NCBI RefSeq assembly: GCF_964275005.1
Contig: NC_092704.1
Coordinates: 13,357,371 to 13,421,370 of the forward strand
Reading direction: 5' to 3'
Source of the DNA: Diadema setosum
Lineage: Eukaryota; Echinodermata; Echinoidea; Diadematoida; Diadematidae
DNA length: 64,000 nt
Under the pieces are notes generated by a model. It ran no database searches. It saw nothing but the letters and a program-made list of their open reading frames with translations, and had not been told where the DNA came from. Position 1 is the first letter of the stretch, and each line of letters opens with the position of its first letter. Both the position numbers and the translations under genes were made by a program. Below, piece after piece: positions 51,931-62,085 of the stretch.

Positions 51931-51931
<1 letters not shown>

Positions 51932-52794
51932 GCTTCGACAGTCACTATACTTACAATATTCTCTCTTGCGCGGAGTGACCCTCGAATGGAAGTATTCACT
52001 TTGCCGCGTATTCAGACGAAATCTATGCTGACGCCGGAAACAATACAACAACATACTAGTACAACTAAATACTCCCATTAACTCACTGAGTCCCAGTATA
52101 TACTATACGATCTTGACTCCACAGATATCACATGCATGCATGTTGCCAATTATAGAGGTTAAAACTGTTTGATCTGAAGGGGGAGATAAAAGGACTGATG
52201 ATTGATACCACTTGCTCCAAACAACATTCTGCAAATCTCCTTAATCGTCATTGATGTGTCATTTCTATGAACACTGATGGGCCTTTAAAATAAGAAAATT
52301 TATTGAATACACAATGCCAACGTTCTGCCCTGGAGTCCATACGATCTGTGAATTACTGGCAGGTGATCTCATGTGACTATTCGAAAGCAGATCACGCCGT
52401 TGATAACTTAACTTGTGCTAATTTTTTTTAACTACTAATGGAGCATTTACTTGTGTTTTGGAGGAGTATTGAGTTTGACCAGTGGTATTTTGTTGTTGTA
52501 GTTGTTGTTTCGCATTGTTCCTGTCAAGTCTAACTAATAATAATTATTATCCGAAACACACAGAAATTCAACTGCACTTTAGTCGAAACGATAAGCATCA
52601 AGGAAGTCATTTCTAGAAATGGGGGCGATCATAGCCAGGTTAGAAGATAGGTGTGGGGTATGTTGGCACTTGAATACTTTTTTTTTTTTTTCGTGAAACT
52701 CGATTAATGATTTGACTTCACGTTTATTGACGTGTCATGTATGGACCAAACAAAGGGAGTTGGACAGATAAAACACAGGGCTTATTAGAATAGT

Positions 52795-52910
52795 ATGTTG
52801 GTATCGTGGGCCTTGTTCACTTATCTCATGGGCTGTATGATTCATGGGCTGTATGACTCGTGGGCTGTATGACTCGTGGGTTGTATGATTCGTGAGTGTC
52901 TGCACCCGAA
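52795..52910. mobile_element. Foldback element, copy 3 (single arm)
   Basis: Only the right arm remains: five units of the GACTCGTGGGCTGTAT type ending in CGTGAGTGTCTGCACCCG, preceded by ACAGGGCTTATTAGAA, a diverged middle block (about 52,775). The left arm is missing, so this is a deletion derivative. Confidence 0.75.
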
Positions 52911-53167
52911 ACAAACGACAGCGACAATAATGGGGGAAACAACGGATGAAGGAAAAATAAAGCAACAGAAGAAAGTATTAAGGATTGGATAAGTTCACAA
53001 AAGAGATGGCGACATTATTTCTTTTATTCTTTTCCCTTTCTTTACGGAGAGAGAGGTTTGTGTATACCAGCCAGTGCCGCATGCAGGGTTGAATGAATGA
53101 GAGTGTCCCTCTAATGAACGATAAAAGCTATTCAACTGAATCTTGCTGAGTTAATGAAAATTTGATT

Positions 53168-53912
53168 GTTTTTTGTCCTCGCCGAACGAGTTCGAGCAGG
53201 GGACTATGAAACGGGCTCCGTACGTGTGTGTGTCCGTGTGTCCGTGCGTCCGTGTGTCCGTGTGTCCGTGTGTGCGTCCGTGTGTGATCAAAATCTTCAA
53301 TTTGCTACTTCTCTGTCATTTATGAGCCAATTTTGATTCTGTTTGCTTTATATGATAGCACTACATGGGAGCTTTGAAACTCCTACACAGAATTTCAGTT
53401 GTGACCTTTGACCTTGACCTTTGACCTATATTGTACATTATGTTACTCCTTCGTCATTTCTAACCCGATTTCGATTCCGTTTGCCTTATGTGATGGCACT
53501 AGTTTAGGGCTTCAAAACTTCTACACAGAAATTTGACCTTTGACCTTGATTTTTTGACCTGTATTGTACATTTTGCTACAAAATGCTACTCCTTTGCCAT
53601 TTCTAGCCCGATTTCGATTCCGTTTGCTTTATGTGATGGCAAACTAGTTGAGGGCTTCAAAACTTCTACACAGAATTTTGACCTTTGACTTCTTTGACCT
53701 TTGACCTTGATTTTTTGACCTGTATTGTACATTTTGCTACAAAATGCTACTCCTTCGCCATTTCTAGCCCGATTACGATTCCGTTTGCTTTATGTGATGG
53801 CACTAGATGAGGGCTTCAAAACTTCTACACAAAATTTTGACCTTTGACTTCTTTGACCTTTGACCTTGATTTTTGCCTATATCGTACATTTTGCTACAAA
53901 ATGCTACTTCCG
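53168..53912. repeat. Four-unit tandem repeat with DR1 nuclear-receptor motifs
   Basis: A lead block (CCTCGCCGAACGAGTTCGAG) is followed by a (TGTGTCCG)n minisatellite at about 53,222-53,286, then four units of about 135-165 bp starting near 53,309, 53,443, 53,586 and 53,743. Unit blocks are CCATTTCTAGCCCGATT, TTCGATTCCGTTTGCTTTA, GGGCTTCAAAACTTCTACAC and a TGACCT-rich end. TGACCTTTGACCT (perfect DR1) occurs at 53,402, 53,415, 53,534, 53,695 and 53,854. It probably is part of a dispersed element; borders beyond the tandem part are unclear. Confidence 0.85.
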
Positions 53913-54828
53913 GCGGGGACTTACGCACCGCGTAATTTCTACTTTTCCTTGTTTTTTCTGCGACTCTCTCAGTGAAAGAGAGAGAAAAAACAAACAAACA
54001 AAGAGAGATGTTGAAGAAGAAAAGAGAAAAGAAAGCAAGCAAGAAAGAGAAAGATAGTGTGTGTGTGTGTGTGGGGGGGGGGGGGTTGTAGGAAAGAGAG
54101 GGGTCACTTTGATGTTATCCGCACTCATTGTCCTCATCTTTCCCGCCATCATCCGTCAAGCTAAGCCAGGCGGATTATTTCGACAAGGGTCGTCAGACGT
54201 GAATAGCTGTACAGACTAATAAGCTCTTTTGTAGGTATGCATGCTGAGACACTCTCCTTCAACCAATATTGCAGAAATAAACTCTAAGTACTGGCAAGGT
54301 TGTCATCATACAGTATGATTGGCATCATGCAATGCAAGAAAATATTATGAAAACAAACAGGCAAACAGACAACTTACTAATTCCATATAGCCAAACGAAA
54401 CCGGAATTTTTACGTGCCCCCCTCCCCCGACATTCTGATATTGGGTTTTTTTTTTCATTCACACTTTGTTAAAGACACACAAGATCTTATTTTCTGATGT
54501 TCATAGTGGAAAGTGTCAGGAAAATGGCATAATCAATTCTTTTTACCACAAAAATGCATGTGGAAATCTTGTGAAGATATTAACTTTGCGTAAAGGTTAT
54601 TACAGGGTGTTGGAGGGTTATTATCATGACTTCCAATCTGCATAACTATGTCACTCTCAAGGCCATCGTGGTTGGGATTGACAAATCTTTCACCTTCAGA
54701 TTGGTTTGGTTTACTGTTTGATTTTTTTTTCTTTTTTCGAACACCCTCCCCCCCCCCAAAAAAAAAAGCAACAACAACAATGAATACACAACTTGATTCA
54801 TAGACAACAGGACAAAAACTGAGTTCAC

Positions 54829-55160
54829 GTCACGAGACTGACACCCACGAGTCATACAGCCCAAGAGTCATACAGCTCACAAGTCACACAGCCCATGAAT
54901 TAAACAGCTCACAAGTCATACAGTTCATGAGTTCGACACTAAGCTAACAAGGACCATGAGACCGACACATTAAACCCCGCGTTGTATCTGTCGAACTCGT
55001 GGGCTGTTTTTTACCTAGTGTCGAACTAATGGGCTATATTTGCCTAGCGTCGAACTCATGGGCTGTATGACTCGAGAGCTATATTACTCATGGACCTGTT
55101 ATCCATGCCGAACTCGTGGGCTGTATGACTCGTGGGTGTCGGTCTTGTGGGATGACTCCC
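54829..55160. mobile_element. Foldback element of about 16-bp repeats, copy 4
   Basis: The left terminus CACGAGACTGACACCCACGA and right terminus ACTCGTGGGTGTCGGTCT are inverse of one another. The arms consist of CATACAGCCCA(C/A)GAGT units and their inverses. The middle block is present in the opposite orientation to copy 1 (GACCGACACATTAAACCCCG), so the middle can flip relative to the arms or the copies inserted in opposite directions. Confidence 0.85.
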
Positions 55161-57494
55161 CAAAACTGACTACATAAGTGAAGACAAGGTACAATACTCA
55201 TGTGATACAATATCTAACGAAAAAAAAAACAACAACAACACACAACTCTATCGGTCTCTTAAAGTCAAGGGGGGGGGGCACCCCTTCCCTCCCCGATTCC
55301 GCCAGCCCTGGTACTAGTATAATTATACATTTAATGAATATGATAATTATGTAGAGGAAATCATATAGGTTTCAAACGGACGTTGCCCTGAAATGTTTAA
55401 TCTTTAATATTATGCCCATAATCTTTAATACAATGATAGCCTACTTGATATGAGCCGCAATACAAGTGTGATATTATACAGTACTATAATAATAATTTTG
55501 GGAAATATTGAAATAATGTATTATCAGTAATAAATCCTCCGAAATACGCAAATCAATATGATACTTCAACACAAAATATACTCTTAAGTCACCTTGTAAT
55601 CAGAACATGTTGTGCATCCTACAAAAATAAATTCAAATATCCTGTATCGTACTTCCACGTTACAGTGAACATAATTTGCACCTTATTTATGATTACAATA
55701 TCCAGGTCATGTACAATGTACTTATTGTATGTTTCTGATGTGATGTTATAGAAGTCAACATATCGAATGCTGAATAATAAAATGATTATAGTAAGTGGAA
55801 CGTATCCGATAAACTTCTGAAACTGAACTTCAGTTTTGGATCAGGTATATATGTAATATAAGTAGGATAATGGTTGTGTGTGAAGCTACCTGGGGCATAA
55901 ATTCGTTGTGCTGATCTGGGTCGCCTTCTATCATAGCTACGTGAACTGATGTTCGATGTACAAACTCATGGTCTGTTGACAGAAGTGTTAAAATAATGAT
56001 GCGGGATCATCTTATAGCTGTTGTTCATCATACGCTCGGAATGCAGCAGACACACTTATCTCAATAGATATTGACAAAAATCATATTACATTTTTTTTTA
56101 TTACAACAAAAATTACGCTCATAGTCAAGAACAAAACATTATAGTGGTGTCCACAGTCAATCTAAAGGTGAATCATAACACATAGGTGATGGTGTATTAT
56201 GTTACTATGTGCAAATACTAATATTTTAGGAGAGTTGTTACTAATATAATATCATCTCAATGTTTTCCAAAAAGCGTTGATTGCACTGTATGACATTGCA
56301 CAAATGTTATGGCATATCATGCCATTTAGACAATCACGTTCTCTTGGTAGATCTTGAAGAAGGCAGAAGGCTGAAATCATGAAGATTAAAGAGGGCAAAC
56401 CTATAATTATTCGTCTGAAACCTTATGATTCTTCCTCATAATACACTCAGCGTGAGAAGCCGTGCACGTTCAGGTCAGGTCCAATTTCATATCAGTCCAT
56501 GTTTACGGTTTAAAAAGATTGAGATCCTCTTAGATGTGACCTTCTGTATAAAGATCAAGTAAAGCAAATGTGTAGTATATTCTTTGAAAAGAACAATATT
56601 CTATTGCGTGTGATACCAACTATTCATACACTATATGGAACTTTTCTGACGCCAGAAAATGGGGTGACCTAGTTATTACGGACAAAAGAACAAAATCAAG
56701 AGCTCCCCCTAAAATACGATTTGGTGTCCATGTTTCATATTACTTGGAAAATTGGTGATGCGAAGAGCGCAAAATTATTATGTTTAAATCTGAAAAAAAA
56801 ATGTATCTCAGATGTCATCAATGGTGACGATGCACATCAAGGTCTAGGAATAAAATTGCCCTGGGCTTTGATACAATTATCCGTATGATCTAAAAAAATC
56901 TTTTCAAAGAACCTGCTTCTTGCTGTAGCATTTTTTTTGAATTCTTTTTTTTCTCTTTATTTATCAAGACCTCAAAACTACGAGATTTTCATTTTTTCGT
57001 ATTTGTCCTATAGCATTCTGACTTGGATTGTTCTGTAAAATATAAGAAAACATTGTAAAACAGACAACAAAAACGAAAGAAAATTTCAAATAATCCAAAG
57101 AAATTATAAGAGAGACTACATCTCTCTGACATCCCTTTAATTCGCCATTTTTTTTTTAAATCAGTTCTTTGACAATGGCTAGAGAATATCTAAAAAAAGT
57201 CTTAAACTTTTTGGGGTACATAATTCTGATAATCATCAACTTTACAAGAGTGTCGCGTTTAATTAGTGAAAAGAGTCTCGATCAGCATCATATACGCGGG
57301 CATGCTAAGCTGAAAGGAGTTTATTCTGGTAGAACAACACACTTTCTTCATTATCAAATGAGCAAAGTCTAGAGTGTTTCTTTTTTTTTTATTATACTTT
57401 TTTCACATGGATATCATAACAAACTCCATCTCTACATCCCATAATACCTCTGCACACCCTGTTTCGAGACTGTTGTATTATTGAATATAGGTCT
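55161..57494. other. Intronic sequence, nothing recognised
   Basis: AT-rich. CCCCGATTCCGCCAGCCCTG at about 55,292-55,311 may be the right end of a degraded hAT-like MITE. No exon seen. Confidence 0.4.
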
Positions 57495-57610
57495 GGGCCC
57501 CGTTTTATCAAAAGATGAAATCGATTTTAGATTTCCTTACCACACAAGCTGCCATAGACTAACAGTTGAAATCAACTATATGATCAATTTTAACTTCATA
57601 AAATAGGGCC
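57495..57610. mobile_element. GGGCCC-ended TIR MITE, copy 2
   Basis: A 116-bp element. The left end GGGCCCCGTTTTATCAAAAG and right end CTTCATAAAATAGGGCC are inverse. The inner arms (GATTTTAGATTT / GATCAATTTTAAC) are partly symmetrical. Related to the copy at 28,359. Confidence 0.7.
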
Positions 57611-58093
57611 TTGGTATGCTATATGCCAAAACCTCTTGCATCCCGATATAGCAGTTGCAGAAATGCGCGACATAGTTTTGATAGAAAAAGAAGACAAATA
57701 GTAACTTACTATAAAATGTCCGCTTGTGTACTTGTATATTTGCAAAACCTATTTAAGTGTTAACTGGACTAGGGAACTGGTTGCTAGAACAGATTATGAA
57801 AGATACAATTCTTTAGTATTTTGCCATGTAAACATTACACACTCACAGTGACTCCCAATGGATATGATGACAATGTATGATACACATATCCCGCTTCGGA
57901 CAGGTTTGACTATAGGACCTACTCCAAAAGCCAATCATATTCAGTTTGTAACTGGGGAAGAATCAGTCTTTAGCGTTATATCAAATACAATGCTCTCGCT
58001 ATACCTTTAACATTACCTATCATCAACATGTAACAATATCATTTACCTCTGGGATTAAAGGAGCTTGCATCGTGGGTAAAAACATCTTACTCA

Positions 58094-58170
58094 AAATGCA
58101 CCAGGCAGGCTTTGAACCTGGAATGTCACGTTTCGTGTGAGGATGACCACCGTACTTCAAACATCTGTTC
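58094..58170 (-). repeat. Decayed tRNA-like (tRNA-Val-like) sequence
   Basis: On the minus strand, GGTGGTCATCCTCACACGAA followed by the T-arm CAGGTTCAAAGCCTG has a B box (GGTTCAAAGCC), a pairable T stem, and a CCTCACACG anticodon-loop block like tRNA-Val(CAC). The acceptor stem does not pair, so it is a pseudo-tRNA or SINE head, not a working gene. Confidence 0.35.
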
Positions 58171-59961
58171 TAACTCAACCCTTTTACTTCGAATTATAAA
58201 TGCATGCCACATGCGGTTAGTAAAACAAACAAACAAAAATAGAATAACACTGAACTTAACTCTTCGTGTGCCATGGTGGGAACCCCCTTATTATACATTG
58301 TACATTATATTATACATTATTATACATTATTCTGAGACGCTAACGGTTTCATGCTTTGAGAAAAAGTTCTGTTATTCAAGTCTATGTAACTTCTTTAGAT
58401 TTCTGTTTGGCTGGGGCAAATAGTGAGGAAAGTTGCAGAGAAAATGCCAAGCTGTTCTTTGATGTATATTGTATGACAAATTTATCATTGTTTTTCTTTC
58501 ACATGACCAGTAGTTACATTACTGAAAAGTCATGGCTTTTGCAGACAAAACAATGACAGAAACTTAGAAATTACTCTCAAATCCAGTAGAGAACACATGT
58601 TGATAGTCAATCACTACATGAAATGCAAGCTACATGCGAGAATAACGGAAGTGTGAGAAACGCTTTCATTGTACTGCTGCATTTGGCGGTTCATCGATCG
58701 GATTAGGCGGATTAGTGCGTTTGAGCAGAATATGCGAAGTTGGCACGTCGTCGACTGAGTCGGACGTGCGAACGTGGCACATAAAGAGTTAAAGGTATCA
58801 TCTGTCACGGACAAATATTTTCCCCTTCCAATATCGGGCATGTACCAAAGTGAATGTCTACCTTAACTGAGCTATACTCTCTTTCGAATCTGGTAGTTAT
58901 GGAAACACAATGAACTAAAGCGGGCCTATGGTGCAATAACCTCATGAATGCAGAAAACAAAATAGCCAGGTACTAGGATGACGGAATGTATAATATTTAT
59001 CCCCGCAGACATGCATAAAAACAAACAAACAAACAAACAAACAAACAAACAAACAAACAAACAAAAAATGCAATGCAAGAATGCGACAGAGAGGAAAGAG
59101 TAGAGGCATCCTTCATTTGGCAGAAAGTGAATTTTTCATTGAAGAAGTCATTTCTTGTCAAAATTAGACACTCACACACACACCAACACTCATTCACATA
59201 CAGATCGAGAGACATACTCCAGTACACACACAAACACAAACAAATGAATAACTGTCGAATCAAAAGTGTGATTGAGCAGTGATAGGCAATGAACACGATG
59301 ATTGAAGGAGTTTCAGAATTGAATACCAGCTATTCCCCCTTTCATCCTTGTATTTTCCTCTAACATTCATAATCTAAGACGCGTGACCTTAAATTTTAAT
59401 TTTCACTTTCAATTATATTTTCGTATTTCCCGATGAAAAATAAATAAGATATTACAAGATATGATAATACAGAATGTTCCGCCTGGATAAATACACAAAA
59501 AATAGAAGCATAGTACATAGCGGTCGATGTGTCATTTTCAATCAATGTAAAATAATGCTATAGAGAAATACGATGAAACCTATACTAAAAAGCAAAACGT
59601 GACGTTAAATGCGACCAAGGAGGTTTTACACATGGAGTTCCAACTGGCTTATTCAAACAGTTGTCAGATTTTTATTGATGTACAAAAGAATTTCACAGGT
59701 GCATTTGTGCCTTTGATGATCGATGCTCGACGCCGCCGTCTTGCTGAGCAATCTGAAGATTATTTTGAATGTTATCATAATGTTGTTCATATTTTGCTTA
59801 TCTATTTATTAAATGAAATGAAATTTCACTTAATGATAAAGCATGTCAAACAAAAGTCAATCCCGTCCAGAAATTTGTGCAGAAGTGCAGATCAGAGCTG
59901 TAGCATGTGAAAATATAAAGAAAAAATACCATCCTGGAAAGCTTAATTTCCACAAATGAAA

Positions 59962-59963
<2 letters not shown>
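58171..59963. other. Intronic sequence with (CAAA)n
   Basis: A (CAAA)n tract lies at about 59,021-59,066. The 103-codon frame at 59,599-59,910 shows no motif. No exon recognised. Confidence 0.4.

Positions 59964-60028
<65 letters not shown>
59964..60028. repeat. (TA)n microsatellite
   Basis: About 65 bp of uninterrupted TA dinucleotides. Confidence 0.97.
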
Positions 60029-60030
<2 letters not shown>

Positions 60031-61417
60031 GATTAGTGCCCGGGTATGCCCAGTCGAGTAATTTTCATCTTTATTTCAGCATTTTTTGCTCAATTTCTCT
60101 TCGCGCATCCTCGTGTCTGTACCACGTACCTTTAATAAGAAGGGATAGCGAAAAGTAATTACCATCAAAAAGACATATCTTTCTTTGAAAGTGGCTGGTG
60201 ATTATGCAATGAGACACGAGTCAATTATTGTCTTCCTATCTGCGCGGCAGATCCTGTTTGGCACATGCTTCAAATATTTTTGAGCGGCGGCTTCGAACAT
60301 CTAGCAAAGGAAATGAGACGGTTGTGACTCCATTCTCTTGTACCTCCTTGATGCGACCTACAGATCCTCTGCCGCGAAGCCCATATATATTCGTATATCT
60401 GTTTGTGACATCAACTCGAAACACAAAAAAGTGGTCACAGTCATCTCCCTGTGTGTATTGTGGGCATTTATGTGAGAATGTCAAAACAATGAAAGTGCAT
60501 GTACATTAGAGTAAGGTTGTTCAGGCATGTTTGAGTGGATACTTCAGTCCGTCACTTCGAAAAGTCACTGCATATTTTGAATGCTTCTATAAAAGACACT
60601 GATTCAGTGTTTGGTTTAGGACTGTATTCGAAGATTCACTGCATAACGCTGTGATGTCTCTTTCAGTCCTGTGGCGTTTTCTTCCTGATTCTGCGACTCG
60701 TCTCTCGACATTTTCCATGAAAACGAAAGAAATTACGGACAATCGATATCACATTGCTGCTTTCCTTTGCACGAGAACAGCGGCTATAATATCTGTCTAT
60801 CTATCTGGAGATAGATATAATTATAAGCAATATATTCAAAACATATAATGGTGACGATGATGATGATGATACTGATGATGAACAACACTAGAAATGTGGC
60901 GCTATATTTTTCTGCAAAGAACATTCAAATGCTCCCACAATATGTCACACATTTTTTCGCAAAGTAATAAGTATGCATGTACCTACTAGTATTCTCAATA
61001 TCTTACGTTAAGTATTATAATGATACATTGAACAGCAGCCTATTATAGTGCTTATATCTCATTCGTGCCAATCCTTCTGTTATTCCACAGTAATAGGTAG
61101 CATGTTATCTGCATCCTGCATATTTCATGTGGGTGTATAGGTGACATTTAAAATACGACCTTGTCTTCCCACGTTTGTCTCTCACTGCAAAAACAAATTT
61201 CATATCTTCATCAGATAACTATCAATGGAACCAGGCATAAGTAATATAAAACCAATCAATGGAATAGATTATGTTTGACGTACACGTATATTTTGAATAT
61301 GTAAGCAAAACATAGAGATATAAAAACAAAATCTACCAAAATTAGAATATACTTCATTAAAATGCATACTAGTACTTATGTATATCATATCTGTATGCTA
61401 GTGTACCAATATGAATA
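60029..61417. other. Intronic sequence with an open, GC-richer patch
   Basis: At 60,228-60,509 both strands are open for 80-93 codons. The plus frame ends CVYCGHLCENVKTMKVHVH, which loosely resembles a C2H2 zinc finger, but spacing is non-standard and no start or splice context supports a gene. Left unassigned. Confidence 0.3.
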
Positions 61418-61672
61418 TATGAAGAGTTTGTTTGCAAAAACCGGTAAGTCCATTTTTGAAGATTTTGAAGTATGGTCTCTGTCATAAAGTACAAAATAAT
61501 ACCTTTTAAATGATATATTGGTCACTACATATAAAGGTATATTTTTGAAGTTCTGGTCAAAAGAAGCAAAAATTTTCTTATTATTCTCTTTATTTTTCTT
61601 GACCCTTAATCGCAAATATCTCCATTTGACAAATATGGACTTATCGGTTTTTGCAAACAAACTCTTCATATA
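61418..61672. mobile_element. 255-bp MITE with about 40-bp TIRs
   Basis: The left end TATGAAGAGTTTGTTTGCAA continues AAAACCGGTAAGTCCAT; the right end is the inverse with very few mismatches (ATGGACTTATCGGTTTTTGC...CTCTTCATA). TATA-like sequence flanks both sides, so a TA target duplication is possible. The interior is AT-rich without coding content. It lies about 225 bp downstream of GPCR exon 1, inside intron 1. Confidence 0.88.
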
Positions 61673-61896
61673 ATTTATCTCCTCAAATTATAATTAGTGA
61701 ATAAACAAATTATTTTACCAACGTTTCGAAATGATGCTCAATTCTACAAGTGACATTTACTATGTTCGTGATACTAGTACTGACTGCTCATGGGCTAATG
61801 AAGCCTCTGGCGTGCATATCATAAAATCAATAATCCAATTATTAACATGATTTTACATTCAAGCATGCTTCAACTGTATTTTGCGTTTCTTCTCAC

Positions 61897-62085
61897 CAAA
61901 GTGGCAATGAATATCTCGCACGTCGCCGCCGTGAAGTCTGCCAGTGCCAGGTTGAAGGTGAAGACGTTTCGCTGGTCACGCAACTTCTCGTTGTGCAGGA
62001 TGAGGACGAGGGTGAGACCGTTGATGATGACGCCGATGGCGAGGGTGACGAAACGCAGGACGATATAAAACGTGTACGCCGCCAT
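61897..62085 (-). CDS. Orphan rhodopsin-class GPCR, coding exon 1 (TM1-TM2)
   Basis: A seven-helix plasma-membrane receptor, 314 aa when joined to the exons at 43,266 and 41,976. This exon encodes residues 1-63 and ends in phase 0 at donor TTG|GTGAGA. ATG at 62,085-62,083 has G at -3 and +4. TM1 is about 8-30 (IVLRFVTLAIGVIINGLTLV, with the family GxxxN pattern) and TM2 about 43-65 (FNLALADFTAATCEIFIATL, with the conserved LxxAD). The extracellular N-terminus is only about 7 residues, with no glycosylation site. Lack of the TM3-loop 2 disulfide, no P at 5.50 by my count and a DPxxY motif recall melanocortin/EDG/cannabinoid-like receptors, but the FRF in place of DRY is atypical. Ligand unknown. 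Confidence 0.92.

Larger units (their letters stand above)
43267..61896 (-). other. GPCR intron 1 (18,630 bp)
   Basis: Bounded by donor TTG|GTGAGA at 61,896 and acceptor CTGCAG at 43,267. Almost everything recognisable in it is repeat: four kinds of TIR elements, three foldback copies, an hAT-like MITE, a LINE tail, tandem repeats and microsatellites, all listed separately. No other exon was seen. The link between exons 1 and 2 rests on matching phase 0 and on TM2 running into the loop before TM3. Confidence 0.8.

Noticed and set aside
59599..59910. 103-codon frame
   Set aside because: No motif, no homology recalled, AT-rich intronic context.
60228..60509. Possible zinc-finger or transposase exon (both strands open)
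   Set aside because: CxxC...HxH spacing is non-standard and there is no splice or start support.
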